Positions 23,285 through 30,896 of a stretch of DNA of 64,000 nucleotides are shown one piece after another. The first letter of the stretch is position 1. Each line of letters starts with the position of its first letter. The position numbers and the translations under genes were made by a program. Source of the stretch: an uncultured Gammaproteobacteria bacterium (GTDB lineage Bacteria > Pseudomonadota > Gammaproteobacteria > Nitrosococcales > Methylophagaceae); contig CAJQOM010000024.1 of assembly GCA_905479985.1 (NCBI GenBank), positions 16,163-80,162 of the forward strand. Direction: 5' to 3'. Below the pieces are notes generated by a model, which was given only the letters and a program-made list of their open reading frames with translations, was not told the origin of the DNA and did no database searches.

Positions 23285-23671
23285 CTATCCTGCAATATGG
23301 TGATGATCCTGCGATAAATCTGGCACACGTTCCGTCACAGCCACAACCAGTAAAATACCTAAGCCCATCACAATGTAATATGCCATCGCCACACCGGTAA
23401 ACCCAAAAATAAATGGCCAGATAACAAAAACAACACCTGCAGAGGCATCAAGCCCTAAATGGACTTTTAATGGAATCATTTTGCTAATGCTAAATGCGTA
23501 GTCTGTTAATAGGCTATAGCCTATCAACACAGCCCCAGCAACCACTGATAACCAGTAAGCAAAGGGAGACACTTCATTCAGCTTTAAAATGGCGGGCGCC
23601 ACTAATAAAACAAAAGCCGCGGTGTAATCTAAGATGCCATGAATCGCGGGCGTTAAAAATCGAATGTTCAT
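23285..23671 (-). CDS. Small four-helix membrane protein (SPW-repeat-like)
   Basis: 128 residues from the ATG at 23669-23671, chosen because an AAGGAGGG ribosome site lies just upstream; the frame opens 13 codons earlier. Four hydrophobic segments cover most of the protein, with short polar turns, and the tail is His-rich (DLSQDHHHIAG). The opening FLTPAIHGILDYTAAFVLL resembles a family of uncharacterised bacterial membrane proteins with SPW-type repeats. No catalytic motif is visible and the function is unknown. It is probably monocistronic, with 144 bases before the L,D-transpeptidase start. Confidence 0.72.
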   Translation of the reverse strand: MNIRFLTPAIHGILDYTAAFVLLVAPAILKLNEVSPFAYWLSVVAGAVLIGYSLLTDYAFSISKMIPLKVHLGLDASAGVVFVIWPFIFGFTGVAMAYYIVMGLGILLVVAVTERVPDLSQDHHHIAG

Positions 23672-23773
23672 ACGACTACCCTCCTTAGAATGTTGAGATA
23701 GCATAATCACGCGTACAAGCGAATATTATGCCTACATATATAGACATCTACTCCGCGTAGAGGGTTCAAAATA

Positions 23774-24754
23774 TTACGAGTCGAACTGTTTATTAAAAAA
23801 CGTCGTTAATCGCTTTTCTATCCAATATTTAGCCGTAAAAGGCGTCTTACCATAGACAAACCCAACATGCCCGCCACTTTCTGTTAATTCCAAAGTGACA
23901 TTAGGAGATAAATCAGCTTCCGTCGGTATCGCCTGTTCTGTCATAAAAGGATCATTCTGACTATGCAAAATATAGGTCGGTATCGCGATCTTTTTCAGCA
24001 AAGGCTTTGAACTAGAACGCGCATAATAATCCTCCGCATCTACAAAACCATGTAATGGTGCGGTCACCTTATCGTCAAAGTCATAAATCGTGTTGGCTGA
24101 CTTAATGGTGTCGACACTAACCGGTGAAGGCATTGTCTTGAATTTATCCAATAATTTATTTTGTACAGAGCGACATAAATGGCCTTGATAGACCTTGGCA
24201 AAGCCCTTACCCAAATGTCTCGCTGTATTGGCTAACTCAAAGGGGACAGAAACCGCCATCGCAGCGGTTAACAGGCTATCGTCACCCTCTTCCCCTAAAT
24301 ACTTCAGCAAAGCATTTCCCCCCAAGGAAACGCCCATTGCCCCCAAAAGCCTATCAGGGAAACGTGCATGTAAAGTTCGGATGAGAAAATCAATATCTTG
24401 GCTATCACCGGAATGATAGCTCCGTGCTAGCCGGTTATGGGCTTTGCCACAGCCTCTAAAGTGCATCAACACCCCTTGCCAGCCATTTTGCTCAATGGTT
24501 TTAAGTATGCCTTTGGCGTAAGCCGACTCTATAGAACCTTCCAAACCATGAAACAACATGATGATTGGGCCAGAATCACGGTCTTGTGTCCAAGCTAACT
24601 CCACGAAATCGCCATCGGGCAGCTCCAATACTTCTTCCGTCAATGTGAGTGAAACTTGCCTTCTAAACAGGGTTGGGAATAACGTTTGGCTATGCCTTTC
24701 GGGTAACCAATAGGCTGTTTTAAACTCACTGTCAATGATTGTTCCCTGGGTCAT
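23774..24754 (-). CDS. yheT: YheT-family alpha/beta hydrolase
   Basis: 326 residues of the COG0429 group (YheT). The predicted nucleophile is Ser143 in AMGVSLGGNALLKYLGEEG; the oxyanion region is FHGLEGS, and MHFRGCGKAHNRLARSYHSGDSQD is diagnostic of this group. The catalytic His is expected in GGHVGFVYG near the C-terminus and an Asp in SQNDPFM. These soluble hydrolases are thought to act on lipids or esters, with no firmly established substrate. It is the first gene of the minus-strand run that continues to truD, divergent from the GGDEF/EAL gene. Confidence 0.88.
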   Translation of the reverse strand: MTQGTIIDSEFKTAYWLPERHSQTLFPTLFRRQVSLTLTEEVLELPDGDFVELAWTQDRDSGPIIMLFHGLEGSIESAYAKGILKTIEQNGWQGVLMHFRGCGKAHNRLARSYHSGDSQDIDFLIRTLHARFPDRLLGAMGVSLGGNALLKYLGEEGDDSLLTAAMAVSVPFELANTARHLGKGFAKVYQGHLCRSVQNKLLDKFKTMPSPVSVDTIKSANTIYDFDDKVTAPLHGFVDAEDYYARSSSKPLLKKIAIPTYILHSQNDPFMTEQAIPTEADLSPNVTLELTESGGHVGFVYGKTPFTAKYWIEKRLTTFFNKQFDS

Positions 24755-24901
24755 AAGCTAATATCACATAATCCAAAATAATTAAAAGAATGCAAACTGA
24801 GTCTCAGTACGCGTCAATCATTCATTGCTAGTTAAGGCAATAGCCACTACTCTGATCATTCATAAAATGATAAATAACACCGGACGGACCTGGAATAAAT
24901 T

Positions 24902-27859
24902 ATGATGAAAAACAACATTTTAAATAACTCCCCTACCCGAACGGTATTATTTTTTGGCGTGGTATATATCGTCTTTGTTGTCATCATTACTTATTTAAAC
25001 GTCGTCAACAAAAAGCAAACGCTATATCAACACATCGATAAGCAACTCGAAGATGCAGCGATGACAACACAATTGCTACTCCCTTCAACACTGCACAACA
25101 AAGAGATGAAACAAAACGGACTCACCGAAAGACAGACGTTAAACAACATCAAAGCCTTATCTGACTTTACAGACCAACGAGACGTTAACTACATCTACAC
25201 CCTCATCTTACGTGATGACAAGGTTTTATTCACGTCGTCCAGTGCAACACCAGAAGAAAGACAATCTGGTGAAAACCTAAGTTATTACTTCGACCACTAT
25301 GACGACGTCGACCCACGTGTTCTTGATATTTTTAAAAGTAAAAAAAAGACTTTTCTTGAATATACTGATCAATGGGGCACATTCCGGAGTGTTTTCATTC
25401 CTTCAATTTCATCAGATGGCACATTTTATATTGCAGTTGCCGATCTTTCGATTTCACACATTCAAGCCTTACTAGACAAACAAATAGTTAATTCCATTTT
25501 TACCGCTTTTCTCTTTTTATTGTTTGCTTACCCCCTTTACTACACCACCACACGCAAACTAAAAAAAGATGCGACACGGCTTAACAAAGAAGTACAACGT
25601 CAAACTTTGGCTATCAAAGATAGTCAAGAAAAATTAGTTGAAAATCAGCGGGTATTATTGGACTTAGCCAAAGAGAACTTTATTGACCAACCAACAGCAT
25701 TGACCGAAATTGTCTCAGCGGCAGCAAGTCAACTAGAAGTCGCTCGCGTCAGTATCTGGCTTTTTAATACTGACAAAACACTCAGTATTTGCCAAGTGCA
25801 ATACGCACAAGGGGAAATTAGCACTGACCATAATGCTATTGAGACCAATGACTATCCTCGCTACTTTGACAAATTAAACGACGACGGCTTTATCTCTGCT
25901 GACGATGTCAACACCCATCCAGATACCAATGAGTTTTTAGATGGTTATACCGAAAACTTAGGCATCAGCTCAATGCTCGATACACCCATCTACTCAGAAG
26001 GTGATGTCATTGGCTTGAGTTGTTTTGAACATACCGGCCCGAAAAGACAGTGGAGCCGAGAAGACGAAGAGTTTGCACGATCCATTTCTGATCTCTGTTC
26101 CCAGGTGGTCATCAGTGAACAACGCAAAAAAGCAGAAAAATTACTTAACGTACAAGCACATTATGACGAACTAACCAAGCTGCCTAACCGTGTTCTATTT
26201 GCTGATCGGTTTTCCCAATCCATTGCGCATAGTAAACGTACCAATACCATGCTAGCAATCTGTTTCCTCGATCTCGATAATTTCAAACCTGTCAACGATA
26301 CTTATGGCCACGATGTTGGCGATAAATACCTGATTGAAGTCGCTAAACGTTTAAAAGGCGCGATTAGGGAACAAGATACTGTGTCACGGCAAGGTGGTGA
26401 CGAATTCACCCTTTTATTAGGCGATATTGACTCTAAAACACAATGTGAGCAATTATTAAAGCGGATCAATACCACCTTGAGCCGAATCTACTTTATCAAC
26501 GACGCCCCCCACAGAATAAGTGCTTCTATCGGTGCAACCTTATACCCCAATGATGATATCGATTTAGACACATTAGTGCGCCATGCGGATCAGGCCATGT
26601 ACCAAGCCAAATTAGCCGGTAAAAACCAACAAACCTTTTTCAACCCAGAAAATGATCAACAAATTGTCCACCGACAAACGCAATTACAAGAAATAAAACA
26701 GGCTTTAGCTAATAACGAATTTCAGCTTTATTACCAACCTAAAGTTAATATGAGAACAGGTAATGTATTTGGTGCAGAAGCCTTAATACGATGGTTCCAC
26801 CCTGAAAAAGGAATGATAGCACCCATCGATTTTTTACCCTTAATTGAAGGCAATGACTTAGAAATACAGCTTGGTGACTGGGTCATTAATAACGCCCTGC
26901 AACAATTAGCAAAATGGCATCAACAAGGTACCCCGCTTGAAGTCAGCGTCAATATCTCTTCTTACCACATACAAACCACTACTTTTTTTGACCAACTAAA
27001 AGAGGCGCTAGAACGTCACCCTACCGTTAAACCAAAATGGTTACAGTTAGAAATCCTTGAAAGCAGTGCATTAGGTGATCTTAATACCATCAGTGACGTC
27101 ATCGAGAGGTGCCAAACAAAGTTTGGCGTCAGTGTTGCGCTAGATGATTTTGGCACAGGCTACTCCTCGCTGCCCCATATGCGCGACCTATCGGCCGATG
27201 TAATTAAAATAGATCGCACTTTCGTCCGTGATCTACTACTAGATCCAAACGATTACAGTATTATTGAAGGTATTATCGGCTTAGCAAATGCATTTAACCA
27301 CCAAATCATCGCCGAAGGCGTTGAAACTGATGAACAAGGCTTAATGCTGCTCATCATGGGCTGTGATGAAGCACAAGGTTTCGGTATTTCCCGTCCATTG
27401 CCCGTTGATGAACTATCAGATTGGTTAGCAGCCTATACCCCTAATCCCTATTGGTTATATTACGGACAAAAAAAATTGTCTACCAAACAGCAAAAACTCA
27501 TCTTATTACAATTGACAACCAAGCACTGGTATACCAGCACTTTATCCCTAATAGAAACAGTATTACCCGCAGAGTCAAAACTAGTTGAGTGCCATTTAAG
27601 TGTCTGGTTTAACCACCTTAAATACGAAAAATCGTTTCCCAAAAAGTGGTTACGTCAGCTTAAGCAACAGCACGATATTATGTTTGAATTAGCCAAAGAA
27701 CTCATCGGCATCGAAGAGTCAGAAAATACAGCTATGGAACAGACTAAGCTAAATAACTTTAAAGCCGCTTACCATATTCTACAATCGCAACTACAAGCCC
27801 AAACGACACAAGCGACGCATGACATCGTATCGTACATAGATCCTTCGCGAGTAGCCTAA
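24902..27859 (+). CDS. Membrane GAF-GGDEF-EAL c-di-GMP protein with C-terminal CZB-like region
   Basis: 985 residues. A transmembrane helix at about 14-33, a periplasmic sensor region of about 160 residues, and a second helix at about 198-216 anchor it in the inner membrane. Next come a linker coiled coil, a GAF domain (about 255-410), a GGDEF domain with intact GGDEF at 498-502, and an EAL domain with the EAL triplet at 626-628 plus LDDFGTGYSSL. The tail (870-960) resembles a chemoreceptor zinc-binding (CZB) domain: His875, Cys897 and His924 are in the right pattern. Both catalytic motifs look intact, so it could make or degrade c-di-GMP. Start ATGATG; the second ATG is equally possible. Confidence 0.93.
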   Translation: MMKNNILNNSPTRTVLFFGVVYIVFVVIITYLNVVNKKQTLYQHIDKQLEDAAMTTQLLLPSTLHNKEMKQNGLTERQTLNNIKALSDFTDQRDVNYIYTLILRDDKVLFTSSSATPEERQSGENLSYYFDHYDDVDPRVLDIFKSKKKTFLEYTDQWGTFRSVFIPSISSDGTFYIAVADLSISHIQALLDKQIVNSIFTAFLFLLFAYPLYYTTTRKLKKDATRLNKEVQRQTLAIKDSQEKLVENQRVLLDLAKENFIDQPTALTEIVSAAASQLEVARVSIWLFNTDKTLSICQVQYAQGEISTDHNAIETNDYPRYFDKLNDDGFISADDVNTHPDTNEFLDGYTENLGISSMLDTPIYSEGDVIGLSCFEHTGPKRQWSREDEEFARSISDLCSQVVISEQRKKAEKLLNVQAHYDELTKLPNRVLFADRFSQSIAHSKRTNTMLAICFLDLDNFKPVNDTYGHDVGDKYLIEVAKRLKGAIREQDTVSRQGGDEFTLLLGDIDSKTQCEQLLKRINTTLSRIYFINDAPHRISASIGATLYPNDDIDLDTLVRHADQAMYQAKLAGKNQQTFFNPENDQQIVHRQTQLQEIKQALANNEFQLYYQPKVNMRTGNVFGAEALIRWFHPEKGMIAPIDFLPLIEGNDLEIQLGDWVINNALQQLAKWHQQGTPLEVSVNISSYHIQTTTFFDQLKEALERHPTVKPKWLQLEILESSALGDLNTISDVIERCQTKFGVSVALDDFGTGYSSLPHMRDLSADVIKIDRTFVRDLLLDPNDYSIIEGIIGLANAFNHQIIAEGVETDEQGLMLLIMGCDEAQGFGISRPLPVDELSDWLAAYTPNPYWLYYGQKKLSTKQQKLILLQLTTKHWYTSTLSLIETVLPAESKLVECHLSVWFNHLKYEKSFPKKWLRQLKQQHDIMFELAKELIGIEESENTAMEQTKLNNFKAAYHILQSQLQAQTTQATHDIVSYIDPSRVA

Positions 27860-27988
27860 AGAAAAACACCTTCGCTTCATATTCAACTCACGATGTTTTA
27901 GAATCGTTAAAACAAGCCCATTTTGCTCGAAAACAGAACCGTTGAATAAAACGCACCGTAGTAGCTGCTGCCACAAAAGGACACCCTC

Positions 27989-28363
27989 ATGGCCCAACAT
28001 GAAAAGATCAATTACCTAGAATTTCCAGCCAAAAACATCGTAATGACCAAGGCCTTTTTTGAAACTGTTTTCAATTGGACATTTGAAGATTTTGGCCCAG
28101 ACTATACCGCTTTTTCTAATCAAGGCATTGATGGCGGCTTCTTCACATCAGAACAGGCTTCCACCAGTAGCAACGGTTCAGCCTTAACCGTCTTTTATAG
28201 TGATGATCTCATTGCCACCCAACAAAAAATAGAACACGCGGGCGGTGTGATTGTACAAGCCATCTTCGACTTCCCCGGTGGCAGCCGTTTTCATTTCACC
28301 GAGCCCAGTGGCAATGAGTTTGCTGTTTGGTCTGAAAACCCGCATAACAGCACGAAGGAATAA
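27989..28363 (+). CDS. VOC-family (glyoxalase/bleomycin-resistance fold) protein
   Basis: 124 residues with the beta-alpha-beta-beta-beta pattern of a vicinal oxygen chelate protein: INYLEFPAKNIVMTKAFFETVFNW at the start and GSRFHFTEPSGNEFAVWSE at the end. It resembles the short stand-alone VOC proteins that are often annotated as glyoxalase-like; metal ligands cannot be fixed with certainty, and true glyoxalase I activity is not implied. An AAGGA ribosome site precedes the ATG. The stop is 2 bases before the next gene, so the two are co-transcribed. Confidence 0.85.
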   Translation: MAQHEKINYLEFPAKNIVMTKAFFETVFNWTFEDFGPDYTAFSNQGIDGGFFTSEQASTSSNGSALTVFYSDDLIATQQKIEHAGGVIVQAIFDFPGGSRFHFTEPSGNEFAVWSENPHNSTKE

Positions 28364-28365
28364 CA

Positions 28366-28767
28366 ATGAAAACATCAAGCTTATTTGCTAACGCCCTATT
28401 CTTTGCAGCCATCCAAACTGCTCAAGCGAATGACGTTGAAATTTTAGCGACCGCCATCATTCACCAAAGCCAAGGTGAATATCTGATTAACGTCAAACTA
28501 CAACACCAAGATACCGGCTGGGAACATTACGCAGATGAATGGCGCATTGTCGATCAACACGGCCATGTTCTAGGATCCCGTGTACTCCTACACCCCCATG
28601 TAGATGAACAACCTTTTACCCGAGCACTCAGTAACGTCAAACTCGATGACAGCCATCAAGTCATCTATATCGAAGCACATGACAAACAACATGGTTGGGC
28701 AAAACAAAAATTGGAAATTGATTTAACCAAAATGCAAGGTGGCAGATTACTTGTCAAAAGCCAATAA
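28366..28767 (+). CDS. Conserved hypothetical periplasmic protein
   Basis: 133 residues. Residues 1-21 form a signal peptide ending in AQA/ND, so the mature protein of about 112 residues is periplasmic. The mature part looks all-beta, with a conserved-looking core including HVLGSRVLLHPHVDEQPFTRAL and a HGWA segment, rich in His and Asp. I recall similar uncharacterised proteins in other Proteobacteria but know no function. It follows the VOC gene by 2 bases and precedes the next orphan gene by 41 bases, suggesting a three-gene operon. Confidence 0.75.
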   Translation: MKTSSLFANALFFAAIQTAQANDVEILATAIIHQSQGEYLINVKLQHQDTGWEHYADEWRIVDQHGHVLGSRVLLHPHVDEQPFTRALSNVKLDDSHQVIYIEAHDKQHGWAKQKLEIDLTKMQGGRLLVKSQ

Positions 28768-28808
28768 TCACATCACCCTCAGCTGATTAAACTCAGAGGC
28801 TTAGCCTA

Positions 28809-29405
28809 ATGAAAACCATCTTTCTTACCTTCACCGCCACCCTCGCCGCACTATCTTTTGCTGCCACGCTTTTTCTAAACACCATTCTGGGCACCTTTGG
28901 TTTGGTCACAACTTCCGTCGACACCTTAAACAAGCTCAAATCATCACAGGTAGTGATGGATAAAATGAAAACCCGGCATCAGGCAAAGCGACTAACGGCA
29001 ACCAAGAAGCTCGCCAAACGATCTAGCAGGAGAGTCGCGTCAGCTTCACTGGCTGCCGCCACCATTGGCACGGTAGCGGTCGCCATCACCATGACGGGGT
29101 TTGAGATACATGATTATTGTGAAGATCAAGCGTCATTACAAATAGACAACAACATCTTGTACGGTACAACAGATGAATTCAATCTCGACGCCTGCCTTGA
29201 ACAGGGTAAAGAGGAATCTAAACGGATTCTAACCGAAGTGAAGCAGTCCGCTAGCGAAAGTGTGAATAATGCCATCGATTCAGCAGCACAATATAGTAAT
29301 GAACAATGGCTGGTGCTTGCAGAATCTAATGCCGATGCCGTCGAATCAACCAGCCAAACCATTGATGAACTTAAAGCACTGGTTAGACAGTGGTTGAAAA
29401 AATAG
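28809..29405 (+). CDS. Hypothetical protein with two membrane helices
   Basis: 198 residues, not recognised. An N-terminal hydrophobic segment (about 4-32) could be a signal peptide or anchor; a very basic stretch (about 45-75, many Lys and Arg) follows; a second hydrophobic helix covers about 78-96. The C-terminal half is acidic and helical, with two cysteines (CEDQ and DACLEQ) and regularly spaced Ala/Ser typical of a coiled coil. The basic loop between the helices would be cytoplasmic and the C-terminal half periplasmic. It is last in the putative VOC operon and ends about 85 bases before a strong bidirectional terminator. Confidence 0.65.
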   Translation: MKTIFLTFTATLAALSFAATLFLNTILGTFGLVTTSVDTLNKLKSSQVVMDKMKTRHQAKRLTATKKLAKRSSRRVASASLAAATIGTVAVAITMTGFEIHDYCEDQASLQIDNNILYGTTDEFNLDACLEQGKEESKRILTEVKQSASESVNNAIDSAAQYSNEQWLVLAESNADAVESTSQTIDELKALVRQWLKK

Positions 29406-29490
29406 CAACAAAGCAAGCCCACTTAATTGTCTATATAGGAACAACATGTAATAACAATATTGATAATAATTAAATAAGTTACACCCACAA

Positions 29491-29533
29491 AAAAGCCCGT
29501 AGAAAAGTAACTTCTTCTACGGGCCTTTTTTTA
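29491..29533. terminator. Bidirectional rho-independent terminator
   Basis: A 10-bp perfect stem GCCCGTAGAA (29495-29504) with TTCTACGGGC (29515-29524) is flanked by an A run on the left and a T run on the right. It sits between the convergent orphan gene and the MetX-like hydrolase and can serve both. Confidence 0.9.
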
Positions 29534-29544
29534 ACTTAAATCAA

Positions 29545-30597
29545 TTAAACTGAAACGGCTAATAAGCCCTTCAATTGACCATCAATAAAACCAAAGTCCT
29601 CTGGGAAAACACCAAACATTGCAAAGTGGCCCCATGTACTTGGAATCGGCTTATGTTCACAATTTGGAATCATCGCTGAATCATCACGACATTCTAATTC
29701 TGTGAACATCATATCTTGCTCAAATGGCATATTGTGAACCACCGCTTTAATACTGCCTAACGCTGCTGCTAAATTACCACCAGTGTTTTTTGACACGTCC
29801 GCATGTTGCCATTTATCTAACATAGAGACCAATGCATTAGGATCCATCGGTCTAAACCATGCTTTCCAGAAATCAACCAAGAATTGCTCAACTGATTCAA
29901 ACCCGGCAACACGCCAATCTTCTTTCGCATAAAATTCGCGGCTCACACCAATCGAAGCAAACATAACGGCTAAATGACAAAGCCCTTTATCTAACTCCTC
30001 ACAAGAAGAATAGTTACCGTCATTAAAGTTAGTTGCAGTACGTAAAGCACCCATTAAACTTTCCACCATCACTGTATTGTGATCAGAGGTCTTAGCTGTT
30101 CCACCAATTGGCGCGGCACGTTTAACCATATCTGGGTAGCGAACAGCCCACTCATAGGTTTGTTGCGCCCCCATTGACCAACCCAAGACTAAAGCGATTT
30201 CAGTAATGCCGAATTGCTCAGTTAACAAAGCATGCTGGGCACGAACATCATCACCAATCGATATTTGTGGAAAGTCACACATCGAAATCGAGGTATCGTC
30301 AGTATTATGAGCAGATGTTGATACACCATTACCAATTTGATTCGGGAAAATAATAAAGTACTTAGCGGGATCAAGCGCCTTACCTTCACCGACATAGGCT
30401 TCTAAACTTTTACTGGTACCCGAAAACATATGAGGAAAAAGAATGACATTGTCTTTAGCAGCATTCAATGTACCGTGGGTCGAATAAGCAATGCGACAGT
30501 TGGCAATTTTGCCACCATATTCAAGGTCAAAGTCTTTGATATCAAAGAATTCGTAAGGCCCTTGATTTTCTTGTGAATAAAATTCATTCTTGATCAT
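29545..30597 (-). CDS. MetX-like alpha/beta hydrolase
   Basis: 350 residues with the homoserine O-acetyltransferase (MetX) fold family layout. The nucleophile is Ser141 in LGWSMGAQQTYEW and the likely catalytic His is His324 in STWGHFAMFG. FPNQIGNGVSTS and MVKRAAPIGGTAKTS fit the family. True MetX enzymes usually have a GGSMGG-type elbow, so the GWSMGAQ variant and the changed surroundings suggest a different acyl transfer or hydrolysis reaction. A GGAGG ribosome site precedes the ATG. The gene stands alone between a terminator and a divergent efflux operon. I would not assign methionine biosynthesis to it. Confidence 0.82.
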   Translation of the reverse strand: MIKNEFYSQENQGPYEFFDIKDFDLEYGGKIANCRIAYSTHGTLNAAKDNVILFPHMFSGTSKSLEAYVGEGKALDPAKYFIIFPNQIGNGVSTSAHNTDDTSISMCDFPQISIGDDVRAQHALLTEQFGITEIALVLGWSMGAQQTYEWAVRYPDMVKRAAPIGGTAKTSDHNTVMVESLMGALRTATNFNDGNYSSCEELDKGLCHLAVMFASIGVSREFYAKEDWRVAGFESVEQFLVDFWKAWFRPMDPNALVSMLDKWQHADVSKNTGGNLAAALGSIKAVVHNMPFEQDMMFTELECRDDSAMIPNCEHKPIPSTWGHFAMFGVFPEDFGFIDGQLKGLLAVSV

Positions 30598-30896
30598 ATC
30601 TACCCTCCATTAAAAATTTAAAGTTGAGACCGTCTCGTCGTTCGCATTTATTTGGTCATGTAACCTTGTAACTATATATTAAGGTCAACGCATCATGTTG
30701 CCTTGATGAATGACTGGGCCGATAGTAGAACGAAGTTTCATTTCATGTCAATGCGTAGTGATCCCAAGCAAATTTTCGCCATCTCCAATACCAACCAAAC
30801 AGAATGCAATAATGTGTAATAGTGCAACAAAGAGAAATAATAATATGTTAGTCTAAATTTCAGTTATCTCTAACCTCAAAATACGGAACAACAACA
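30598..30896. other. Divergent promoter region (MetX-like hydrolase / RND operon)
   Basis: About 300 bases with no coding frame. It must carry the minus-strand promoter of the MetX-like gene and the plus-strand promoter of the efflux operon. The right half is strongly AT-rich. I find no clear -35/-10 pair or palindromic operator that I would commit to, and no local regulator gene of the TetR or MarR type accompanies the pump. Confidence 0.5.
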
